Below are positions 18,319 through 26,364 of a DNA stretch of 64,000 nucleotides, in pieces. The notes below the pieces were generated by a model. It was given only the letters and a program-made list of their open reading frames with translations, was not told the DNA's origin and made no database searches. How positions within the stretch are numbered: position 1 is the first letter of the stretch; each line of letters begins with the position of its first letter. The position numbers and the translations under genes were made by a program. The stretch comes from Flavobacterium potami (lineage in GTDB: Bacteria; Bacteroidota; Bacteroidia; Flavobacteriales; Flavobacteriaceae), in contig NZ_JAINUY010000007.1 in NCBI RefSeq assembly GCF_020026915.1, forward strand, positions 351,460-415,459, in the 5' to 3' direction.

Positions 18319-19272
18319 ATGTCTGACGTAACAGCAATTCATAATTTAGTTCAAAAAAGAAATGAATTAAAAAACGAAATAGCGAAAATAATTGTAGGGC
18401 AAGATGCCGTTGTTGATCAAATTTTACTTTGTATATTTTCAGGCGGGCATGCACTTTTAATTGGTGTTCCAGGTTTGGCAAAAACCTTAATGATAAATAC
18501 CTTATCTCAAGCTTTAGGTTTAGATTTTAAAAGAATTCAATTTACGCCAGATTTAATGCCTTCTGATATTTTAGGAAGTGAAATCTTAGATGAAAATAGA
18601 AACTTCAAATTCATCAAAGGACCTATTTTTTCGAATATTATTTTGGCCGACGAGATAAACAGAACACCTCCTAAAACACAGGCTGCACTTCTTGAAGCGA
18701 TGCAGGAAAGATCGGTAACAATTGCAGGACAACATCATAAATTAGATTTGCCTTATTTTGTTTTGGCGACTCAAAACCCTATTGAACAAGAAGGAACATA
18801 CCCTTTGCCGGAAGCACAATTGGACCGTTTTATGTTTGCGATTAAATTGGAATATCCAACTTTTGAAGAAGAAGTTCAGGTTGTAAAAAGAACAACTTCT
18901 GATGCTAAAACGGTTATTAACCCACTTTTTAATGCACAGGAAATTATCGATTTCCAGCATTTAATTCGTAGAATTCCTGTTGCAGATAATGTAATTGAAT
19001 ATGCGGTAACTTTAGTAAGTAAAACAAGACCGGATAATACGTTGTCAAATGACTTTGTTAAAAATTATTTAGATTGGGGTGCTGGACCAAGAGCTTCTCA
19101 GAATTTAATTTTAGCAGCAAAAGCACATGCCGCTTTCAACGGAAAATTTTCGCCAGATATTGAAGATGTCCAGGCTGTAGCGACTGGAATCTTAAGACAT
19201 AGAATTATTAAAAACTATAAAGCAGATGCTGAGGGAATAACAGAAGAAGTTATTATTAAAAAACTCATGTAA
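18319..19272 (+). CDS. MoxR family AAA+ ATPase
   Basis: MoxR ATPases are hexameric chaperone-like AAA+ proteins that help mature protein complexes. The 317 residues include Walker A GVPGLAKTL, Walker B ILADEINRTPPKTQAALLEAMQE, sensor 1 ATQNPIEQEGTYPLPEAQLDRF, and the C-terminal lid (GAGPRASQNLILAAKA). The usual MoxR companions (DUF58 and VWA proteins) are not next to it here: a terminator follows and the next genes run the other way. Confidence 0.92.
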   Translation: MSDVTAIHNLVQKRNELKNEIAKIIVGQDAVVDQILLCIFSGGHALLIGVPGLAKTLMINTLSQALGLDFKRIQFTPDLMPSDILGSEILDENRNFKFIKGPIFSNIILADEINRTPPKTQAALLEAMQERSVTIAGQHHKLDLPYFVLATQNPIEQEGTYPLPEAQLDRFMFAIKLEYPTFEEEVQVVKRTTSDAKTVINPLFNAQEIIDFQHLIRRIPVADNVIEYAVTLVSKTRPDNTLSNDFVKNYLDWGAGPRASQNLILAAKAHAAFNGKFSPDIEDVQAVATGILRHRIIKNYKADAEGITEEVIIKKLM

Positions 19273-19291
19273 TACTGTAAATCCAAATAGT

Positions 19292-19322
19292 AAAAATCCT
19301 GATAATCTATCAGGATTTTTTG
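19292..19322 (+). terminator. Terminator of the MoxR gene
   Basis: AAAAATCCTGATA pairs with TATCAGGATTTTT, followed by a T run 20-50 bases after the stop codon. Confidence 0.9.
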
Positions 19323-19325
19323 TTG

Positions 19326-19796
19326 TTATGCTTTGCTAGTTTCGTTGATTAAATAAACGGGTTTGTTATGTAATAATTTGATGAAAAGTACCTCAGGAAG
19401 CGAGGTGTATTTCTTTTTGTCGCATTCATACCACCAATAAGAATCGTATTGAATGTTGTTTTTCTCCATCTTTACAAACCAAATTTGTTCATTGTTTTTG
19501 TTGATTTTCATTGATTTGATAATCTTGTAACCAGAGCCGGTCCAACAAACTAACGGATTATGAGTTGGTGTTTTGATGTATGTAAGTTTATTTGGAGTTG
19601 AAATCTTAATAACTTCTTCGTTGATCTGTATTGCATTTTTGTTTTTATAAGTTGTAGTAAGGGTTCTGAATATATCATCTGGTTTTGTCTTTATTTCAAA
19701 ACTAGTTATAAAAATGACAAAGGTTCCGGAAAGAAATAAAACTAAAGAATTGGTGCTTTTTGATATTTTTAACTCGTCTTTTTTTGGTTTGAAAAA
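19326..19796 (-). pseudogene. C-terminal (EpsI-like) part of exosortase XrtN, cut off by an in-frame TGA
   Basis: Directly after the TGA at 19797-19799 the exosortase frame stays open for 156 codons to TAA at 19326-19328. The translation has a membrane segment (LVLFLSGTFVIFI), then THNPLVCWTGSGYK. That motif resembles the His-Cys-Gly region of EpsI/exosortase C-terminal domains (H-x-P-x-x-C-x-x-G-S-G). There is no ATG, GTG or TTG before the ATG at 19509-19511, which would give only 61 residues lacking that motif. I read this as the severed end of the upstream gene, by nonsense mutation (TGG to TGA is one step), readthrough or sequencing error. Confidence 0.65.
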
Positions 19797-20552
19797 TCAC
19801 ACCAAATAAAGCATCGGAACAATTTGATAAAACAGAAAACATAATATTCCAATTGTGTGATGTAAAGTGTTTTCTTCGGTACAGTTAAATACAAGTAGGG
19901 TAATGATTCTGAAGTAATTTGAAATGACATTCAAGATAACAACTACAGCAAAAAATAAAGATACCTGAAGGATACTGAAATACTTTTGATGTTTCTTTTC
20001 TTCAAAAATCAAAAGGAATGCACTTGTTAACAATCCAGTTTTAAACATTGATAATCCCATACAGGCTGTGTCTATTGAGATTCTTGATTCGCCAAGATAA
20101 AAGTTGACACCTTCAATTTTAGTTATTGGAAGGAAGTCTTTCAGAAAAAGATATACATAATAGCAAAGAGATTGTTTGATTTCAGTCGATAGATAATCAA
20201 AAAATGTATTGAAAACAGAAGAAAATAATAGGATCGAAATAAAAGCAATGAACGAGAATTTCTGGGTTGCACTGTAATATAAAAAACAAACAAAAAGCGC
20301 CAAAGCCAGAAAATGCACAGATTTTGTGTGAAGACGATAACTTATAAATTCTAAGATTAAAATAAACGGAAGTAAGAGATAATTTATGTTGAAATTTGTT
20401 TTTCTTCCTCCAATGATAAACAAACCCACAGAACAGAGAATTCCGAATAAATTACTATCCAGTCCGATCATTATAATGTTATAATTTACAATGATCAGAC
20501 AAATAGTAATCAATAAGAAAACACGTTTTTGATATGATATTAAATGATTCAT
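19797..20552 (-). CDS. Exosortase XrtN (N-type), catalytic membrane part
   Basis: Exosortases are polytopic inner-membrane cysteine proteases/transpeptidases that process PEP-CTERM-like tails. The 251 residues are almost all membrane segments and carry the family catalytic set: Cys164 in DTACMGLSMF, Arg215 in NYFRI, and His231/His232 in HHTIG. I recognise it as the XrtN type from the adjacent VIT-domain partner. Its ATG overlaps the partner's stop codon (TAATG), so the two are translationally coupled. The frame ends at a TGA followed by 156 more open codons of apparent C-terminal domain, so activity is uncertain even though all catalytic residues are present. Confidence 0.8.
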   Translation of the reverse strand: MNHLISYQKRVFLLITICLIIVNYNIIMIGLDSNLFGILCSVGLFIIGGRKTNFNINYLLLPFILILEFISYRLHTKSVHFLALALFVCFLYYSATQKFSFIAFISILLFSSVFNTFFDYLSTEIKQSLCYYVYLFLKDFLPITKIEGVNFYLGESRISIDTACMGLSMFKTGLLTSAFLLIFEEKKHQKYFSILQVSLFFAVVVILNVISNYFRIITLLVFNCTEENTLHHTIGILCFLFYQIVPMLYLV

Positions 20553-23047
20553 TAAATAATCTGTTTTTTGTTTTTTCTATAATAAAAATATAAAGAAGAA
20601 AATCCAATAATAAGCAGCACCCATTCATAAGGTTCAGGTACAGATCCGTCATTGTTAATAGAAGCATTTCCCAATGTGTTTACATTCTGCTCGATTCCGT
20701 TTTTCTTATAATCTTTATCGGTTTCAAGTACGATTAAAGAAGAAATCGGAGTAACAATATTGGCGTCTTTTGCTAATTCTACATATTGGTTTTTTGAAAT
20801 AGTATCTCCTTGTATTTTAATTTGTTCTTGTAATACTTTTCCAAAAGCATACATTCTGTAAATATGATTTGGCCCGTTGCTTTTTAAGCTGTCAGTATAT
20901 GCTTTTTGGTGAATTGAAATTAAAGCAGGCTCAATATTTACAACATTTTCCTCTTCTTTAAATAAAGGAAACTGATGCTCATTTACCATTTTTAGACAGT
21001 TGTTTAAGTTTGTTTGAAAGTATTCGACATACTTCTGTTCTTTCGCAGTCTGCCAAAACGGATTGATGTCGGGGCTGATATTTATAACTTTTATATCTCG
21101 TTGTTTTGTGTTCTTTTTAATTTTTTTAAAATAATTAGATTCTTCAAGGTCTTCGAAATTTGCAGAAAAAGTCCCCGATTTTGTTATGATCAAACTGTTT
21201 TTGGTTAATTTATAAAGTGGTAATAAAGAATAATGATAGTTCTCAAAATCTTGCTGGATAGCTTTGAAATTCTCTTTATTAATTTCTTTTTTATGCCCAT
21301 TAATAAAAACGAAGATATTTTTTCTGTCAAGATTTACAACAGATTCAATTTGTTTCGTTGTCCACTTATCATTTAGGTCCAGAATAATTTCAGAAGGAGT
21401 GAAGCGAGTCAATGTTTTTTGAATTTCACGCACTTCGTAAACTTTGTTTTTCCATACAAAAGAGCTATGATTGATTTTGCTCAAAGGTATATTGGCTTCC
21501 CAATCATCCAGTCCTTTAGATTGATTCATGTAAAAGCCTTTTTCCAGTTCAAAATCTTTAGAAGTTTCTATTGAAGTATTCCCTACTGTTTGTATTCTTG
21601 AAATGGTCTCAGCATTTGAAATGTTTGGTCCTTCTATGGAAAGACTTTGGTATTTCAATTTGTTGTCTTCGACTTTCAGTGGAGTTGTAAAACCACATTT
21701 AAATGTTCTGGGATTGATTTTATTTACTGGAAAAACCTTCACGACAACTTTGTTGCCTTCTCGCCATTGCATTAAGGAAGGATCTCGATATTCTACTCCA
21801 ACAATTTGATTGTATGCTTTTTTAGCTTTTTCTTTAGTAGTTAAAACACCTTTGCGTTCTACACCATTAACCCAAAGTGAAAGTGAAGTGGCAACTGAAC
21901 CTTCCGGTAATTGAAAGGAATAAATTGCTTCTTTGTTACTCAAAGTCTTATTGTGACATTCGATATTCATTGTGATTTCCGTATAAGCTAGTCGAGAATC
22001 AGGATAAATTTTTACATCTTCTTTGATAGATTTGGTAAAAATCTGGTCTCCGCTCCAGAGATGTTCTTCGGTTTCTAATCGTTTGTTGAAGTTTGATTTT
22101 AGAATGTTTATTCTGTCATCGTTATTAATATTTAGGTCTTTGCAGAATAAATAGGCAATACTTATAAAGGGATTATGAGCTTTAGTCTCATTAAATTGTT
22201 GTTTGCTGAATGAACCAAAGCCGTCAAATGAAAAGAATTTATCGATATCAATATATACGATGTTTTTCTTTAGTAGAATTTCATTGAAAAAATTAGGCTT
22301 TATATTCTGTGAAATGGAAATGTAAGTGGGTAAATCAGTTTCTGTCTCGAAAGAATTCATTTTAATGATTTCTGAAATTTTTTTGCTTTCTATAACCAAT
22401 CCAATTGTAAAAACTAGAAAGCCAACCAATATCGTTGAAAAACCGGCGCAAAAGGAAATGAAATAATATCTGTTTTTGGGCAAGTATAAAAGAATACTCA
22501 ATGTATGAATAACTAAAATAATTGCTGGAACCAAACCATAAAAGCCAAGACCTAAAGCTATAATTCCGACTAAAGAGTAGGGCATTACCGGAATAAGAAA
22601 CAGGGCAAAATAGAAAATAATCCAAAACGTAAGTCCATTAATAAAATAGAAAATCAGAACACGAAGGTTTTCTGCCTTAGTTTGGTAAAGAAAGAAATTT
22701 GAAATACAAAATAAAAAAGTTGTTGCATATACCCAAACAGGAAGATTCAGAAAAACTGGAAAGAAAACATTTAAACTAAAGCAGCCAATAAGCCAGTTTA
22801 GCATTAGAAATGGGGTAAGGTGCATATGTTTTTTTCTGTTTTTTAATAATAGAAAAGACAAGATTGTGCCATAGCCAAATTCAAATATTAAAGCCACTAC
22901 AGCAATAGATTCGAATTTGTAAAACTCCAATTCTTTGCAAGCAAGTGCCATAATTAACAGCATAGCTGAAATAGAAGTGACGGCAAGACTAATTCCTACG
23001 TCGGTTTTTCGATAATATTCTCTAAATAATTCAAATTTGTGTTTCAT
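20552..23047 (-). CDS. XrtN-system VIT domain-containing membrane protein (exosortase substrate)
   Basis: The 831-residue protein is the apparent target of XrtN. It has about six N-terminal membrane helices (roughly 15-220). A VIT domain follows at about 340-460 (FQLPEGSVATSLSLWVNGVERKG, then NKINPRTFKCGF), then an extracytoplasmic region. The C-terminal sorting signal (about 803-831) has VPEPYEW, a hydrophobic helix, then YYRKNKKQ. The PEP motif, helix and basic tail are the exosortase-recognition architecture. Function beyond being sorted is unknown; VIT domains otherwise occur in inter-alpha-trypsin-inhibitor-like proteins. It is first gene of the two-gene unit, with its own promoter candidate at 23079-23106. 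Confidence 0.85.
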   Translation of the reverse strand: MKHKFELFREYYRKTDVGISLAVTSISAMLLIMALACKELEFYKFESIAVVALIFEFGYGTILSFLLLKNRKKHMHLTPFLMLNWLIGCFSLNVFFPVFLNLPVWVYATTFLFCISNFFLYQTKAENLRVLIFYFINGLTFWIIFYFALFLIPVMPYSLVGIIALGLGFYGLVPAIILVIHTLSILLYLPKNRYYFISFCAGFSTILVGFLVFTIGLVIESKKISEIIKMNSFETETDLPTYISISQNIKPNFFNEILLKKNIVYIDIDKFFSFDGFGSFSKQQFNETKAHNPFISIAYLFCKDLNINNDDRINILKSNFNKRLETEEHLWSGDQIFTKSIKEDVKIYPDSRLAYTEITMNIECHNKTLSNKEAIYSFQLPEGSVATSLSLWVNGVERKGVLTTKEKAKKAYNQIVGVEYRDPSLMQWREGNKVVVKVFPVNKINPRTFKCGFTTPLKVEDNKLKYQSLSIEGPNISNAETISRIQTVGNTSIETSKDFELEKGFYMNQSKGLDDWEANIPLSKINHSSFVWKNKVYEVREIQKTLTRFTPSEIILDLNDKWTTKQIESVVNLDRKNIFVFINGHKKEINKENFKAIQQDFENYHYSLLPLYKLTKNSLIITKSGTFSANFEDLEESNYFKKIKKNTKQRDIKVINISPDINPFWQTAKEQKYVEYFQTNLNNCLKMVNEHQFPLFKEEENVVNIEPALISIHQKAYTDSLKSNGPNHIYRMYAFGKVLQEQIKIQGDTISKNQYVELAKDANIVTPISSLIVLETDKDYKKNGIEQNVNTLGNASINNDGSVPEPYEWVLLIIGFSSLYFYYRKNKKQII

Positions 23048-23078
23048 AGTATTATTTTTTTAAAAGAACTTTGAATTG

Positions 23079-23106
23079 CAAAGTTAAAAGAATATTTGAA
23101 AAACAA
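23079..23106 (-). promoter_or_regulatory. Promoter candidate for the VIT/XrtN unit
   Basis: On the minus strand TTG (23104-23106), a 17-base spacer and TAACTTTG (23079-23086) match the Bacteroidota consensus. They lie about 30 bases before the VIT gene start. Confidence 0.6.
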
Positions 23107-23434
23107 AACTTTTAGATTGATTTTTTTAGAGCTAACTTCTTACAATTTTGATTTAAAAAAAAAGACGTTTTTTGAGTAGATAAAACTCCAACTATAACGT
23201 TATAATTGCTTATTTAGAAAGGTTCTTAATGAAAATAGAGGTAAAATCTCACTTACTTTATAACATCGAATTTCGACTTTGTTAAAGAAAAGATTTTTAA
23301 ATGTTAATAATTCATTATTTTAATATAAAATTGATTTTTTGATAAAAACAAGCAGTGAAAATCGTTTTTTAGCAATAATAATTTTTGAAAAGGCGAGTTC
23401 TATTATATTTTTTTTAATTATCGGGTTTAATGCT

Positions 23435-23442
23435 TAAATTTG
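23435..23442 (+). promoter_or_regulatory. -7 element TAAATTTG of acnB
   Basis: An exact TAnnTTTG match 28 bases before the ATG at 23470. A transcript would begin about 23449, inside any longer version of the reading frame, which supports the downstream start. Confidence 0.6.
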
Positions 23443-23469
23443 CCTCAAAAAAATAAATCCGCTTTTATT

Positions 23470-26241
23470 ATGAATATTTATCAGGATTACATTCAAGAAA
23501 TTGAAGAAAGAAAAAATCAAGGTTTACACCCTAAGCCAATCGATGGAGCTGAATTATTAAGCGAAATCATTGCTCAAATTAAAGATGTTGATAACGCAAA
23601 TCGCGAAGATTCTCTTAAGTTTTTTATTTACAATACTTTACCTGGTACTACAAGTGCTGCAGGTGAAAAAGCTAAGTTTTTAAAAGAAATTATTTTAGGC
23701 CATTCAGTAGTAAAAGAAATTACTCCAACTTTTGCTTTCGAATTATTATCTCACATGAAAGGTGGGCCTTCAATCGAGGTTTTATTAGATTTAGCTTTAG
23801 GATTTGATGCTGCAATTGCTCAACAAGCTGCAGACGTTCTTAAAACTCAAGTTTTCCTTTACGATGCAGATACTGACCGTTTGAAAGAAGCTTTCAAAGC
23901 TGGTAATGCATTCGCTAAAGAAATTATCGAAAGTTATGCACAAGCTGAGTTCTTTACTAAACTTCCAGAAATAGCTGAAGAAATTAAAGTTGTTACTTAT
24001 ATCGCTGGAGAAGGTGATATCTCTACAGATTTATTGTCTCCAGGAAACCAAGCGCACTCTCGTTCAGACCGTGAACTTCATGGTAAATGTATGATTACAC
24101 CTCAAGCGCAAGAGGAAATTCAAGCATTACAAGCTAAGCATCCAGATGCAAGCGTAATGTTGATCGCTGAAAAAGGAACAATGGGAGTTGGTTCTTCTAG
24201 AATGTCAGGTGTAAACAACGTGGCACTTTGGACAGGAAAACAAGCAAGTGAATATGTTCCATTCGTAAATATTGCTCCAATTGTTGGAGGTACAAATGGT
24301 ATTTCTCCAATTTTCCTTACTACAGTTGACGTAACTGGAGGTATTGGAATTGACCTTAAAAACTGGGTTAAAAAAGTTGACACAGACGGGAAACCGGTAT
24401 TAAACGAAAACAACGAACCAATTCTTGAGCAAGCTTATTCTGTTGCTACAGGAACTGTTTTGACTATCAATACTCAAACTAAAAAATTATACAATGGTGA
24501 TCAAGAATTAATTGACATTTCTAGATCATTTACGCCTCAAAAGAAAGAGTTCATTAGAGCTGGAGGATCTTACGCAATTGTATTCGGTAAAAAGCTTCAG
24601 ACTTTCGCAGCTAAAGTATTAGATATCGAAGCTCCTGCTGTATTTGCTCCGTCTAAAGAAATTTCTAACGAAGGACAAGGTTTAACTGCAGTAGAGAAAA
24701 TCTTTAACAAAAATGCTGTAGGTATTGCTCCAGGAAAAGTGTTGCACGCTGGTTCTGACGTTCGTGTAGAAGTAAACATTGTAGGTTCTCAAGATACTAC
24801 AGGTTTGATGACTGCTCAAGAATTAGAGTCTATGGCTGCTACAGTTATTTCTCCAATTGTTGACGGTGCTTACCAATCTGGTTGTCATACTGCTTCTGTT
24901 TGGGATAAAAAAGCTCAGGCTAACATTCCTAAATTGATGAAATTCATGAACAACTTTGGTTTGATCACGGCTCGTGACCCTAAAGGTGTTTATCATTCAA
25001 TGACAGACGTTATCCACAAAGTACTTAATGATATTACGATTGACGAATGGGCAATCATTATCGGTGGTGACTCTCACACGAGAATGTCAAAAGGTGTTGC
25101 TTTTGGTGCTGACTCAGGAACTGTTGCTCTTGCATTAGCGACTGGAGAGGCTTCTATGCCAATTCCGGAATCTGTAAAAGTAACTTTCAAAGGAGACATG
25201 AAAGGTTATATGGATTTCCGTGATGTAGTTCACGCTACACAAGCGCAAATGCTTAAACAATTCAATGGTGAGAATGTATTCCAAGGAAGAATCATTGAGG
25301 TTCACATCGGAACACTTACTGCTGACCAAGCGTTTACATTTACAGACTGGACTGCAGAGATGAAAGCTAAAGCTTCTATCTGTATTTCAGAAGACGATAC
25401 TTTGATCGAATCATTGGAAATTGCTAAAGGCAGAATCCAAATCATGATCGACAAAGGAATGGATAACGACAGACAAGTTCTTCAAGGTTTAATTAACAAA
25501 GCTGATAAGAGAATTACTGAAATTAAATCTGGTGAAAAACCAGCTTTAACTCCAGATGCAAATGCTAAATATTATGCTGAAGTTGTTGTTGATTTGGATT
25601 TAATTGCTGAACCAATGATCGCTGACCCAGACGTTAACAATAAAGACGTTTCTAAGCGTTATACTCACGATACTATCAGACCATTATCTTTCTATGGTGG
25701 AGAGAAAAAAGTAGATCTTGGATTTATCGGTTCTTGTATGGTTCACAAAGGAGATATGAAAATCCTTGCTCAAATGTTGAAAAACGTTGAAGCACAAACA
25801 GGAAAAGTTGAATTTAACGCTCCTCTTGTAGTTGCTCCTCCAACTTACAACATCGTAGATGAATTGAAAGCTGAAGGTGACTGGGAAGTGTTGCAAAGAT
25901 ACTCTGGTTTCGAATTTGACGATAATGCTCCTAAAGGTGCGGCTCGTACAGAATACGAAAACATGTTGTACTTAGAGCGTCCTGGATGTAACCTTTGTAT
26001 GGGTAATCAAGAAAAAGCAGCTAAAGGAGATACTGTAATGGCTACTTCAACACGTTTATTCCAAGGAAGAGTTGTAGAAGATGCTGAAGGAAAAAAAGGA
26101 GAATCATTGCTTTCTTCTACTCCAGTTGTGGTTCTTTCTACAATTTTAGGTAGAACTCCAACAATCGAAGAATATACTGCTGCGGTAGATGGAATCAACT
26201 TAACGAAGTTTGCTCCTTCTAACAAACAATTGGTTATGTAA
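23470..26241 (+). CDS. acnB: Aconitate hydratase B (bifunctional aconitase/2-methylisocitrate dehydratase)
   Basis: AcnB converts citrate to isocitrate in the TCA cycle and can act on 2-methylisocitrate. The 923 residues show the AcnB order: N-terminal HEAT-like domain, swivel domain (GEGDISTDLLSPGNQAHSR), then the catalytic domains. The [4Fe-4S] ligands lie in IGSCMVHKG and in ERPGCNLCMGNQ near the C-terminus. The frame is open from 23440, but that adds ten non-conserved residues overlapping the promoter, so I use ATG 23470. A terminator separates it from a second, unrelated aconitase. Confidence 0.95.
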   Translation: MNIYQDYIQEIEERKNQGLHPKPIDGAELLSEIIAQIKDVDNANREDSLKFFIYNTLPGTTSAAGEKAKFLKEIILGHSVVKEITPTFAFELLSHMKGGPSIEVLLDLALGFDAAIAQQAADVLKTQVFLYDADTDRLKEAFKAGNAFAKEIIESYAQAEFFTKLPEIAEEIKVVTYIAGEGDISTDLLSPGNQAHSRSDRELHGKCMITPQAQEEIQALQAKHPDASVMLIAEKGTMGVGSSRMSGVNNVALWTGKQASEYVPFVNIAPIVGGTNGISPIFLTTVDVTGGIGIDLKNWVKKVDTDGKPVLNENNEPILEQAYSVATGTVLTINTQTKKLYNGDQELIDISRSFTPQKKEFIRAGGSYAIVFGKKLQTFAAKVLDIEAPAVFAPSKEISNEGQGLTAVEKIFNKNAVGIAPGKVLHAGSDVRVEVNIVGSQDTTGLMTAQELESMAATVISPIVDGAYQSGCHTASVWDKKAQANIPKLMKFMNNFGLITARDPKGVYHSMTDVIHKVLNDITIDEWAIIIGGDSHTRMSKGVAFGADSGTVALALATGEASMPIPESVKVTFKGDMKGYMDFRDVVHATQAQMLKQFNGENVFQGRIIEVHIGTLTADQAFTFTDWTAEMKAKASICISEDDTLIESLEIAKGRIQIMIDKGMDNDRQVLQGLINKADKRITEIKSGEKPALTPDANAKYYAEVVVDLDLIAEPMIADPDVNNKDVSKRYTHDTIRPLSFYGGEKKVDLGFIGSCMVHKGDMKILAQMLKNVEAQTGKVEFNAPLVVAPPTYNIVDELKAEGDWEVLQRYSGFEFDDNAPKGAARTEYENMLYLERPGCNLCMGNQEKAAKGDTVMATSTRLFQGRVVEDAEGKKGESLLSSTPVVVLSTILGRTPTIEEYTAAVDGINLTKFAPSNKQLVM

Positions 26242-26265
26242 TCGAGAGATTATTTAATAATATTT

Positions 26266-26299
26266 TAAAAGCCCGAGTCGTAAAACTCGGGCTTTTTTA
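26266..26299 (+). terminator. Terminator between the two aconitase genes
   Basis: AAAAGCCCGAGT and ACTCGGGCTTTTTT form a strong hairpin with a T run. The next gene starts 66 bases later, so the two aconitases are probably transcribed separately. Confidence 0.9.
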
Positions 26300-26364
26300 G
26301 TAATAATTGTTCTATTTTTTGTAACTTGTCATGTTCAAAAAAGAATAATAAAAACAAAAAATCT

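Noticed and set aside
19326..19511. 61-residue independent gene after the exosortase
   Set aside because: Its frame continues upstream without a stop to the exosortase TGA and would begin after the conserved Cys motif, so it is better seen as the severed C-terminus.
23440..23469. Ten extra residues at the AcnB N-terminus
   Set aside because: They overlap the TAAATTTG promoter element and are not family-like.
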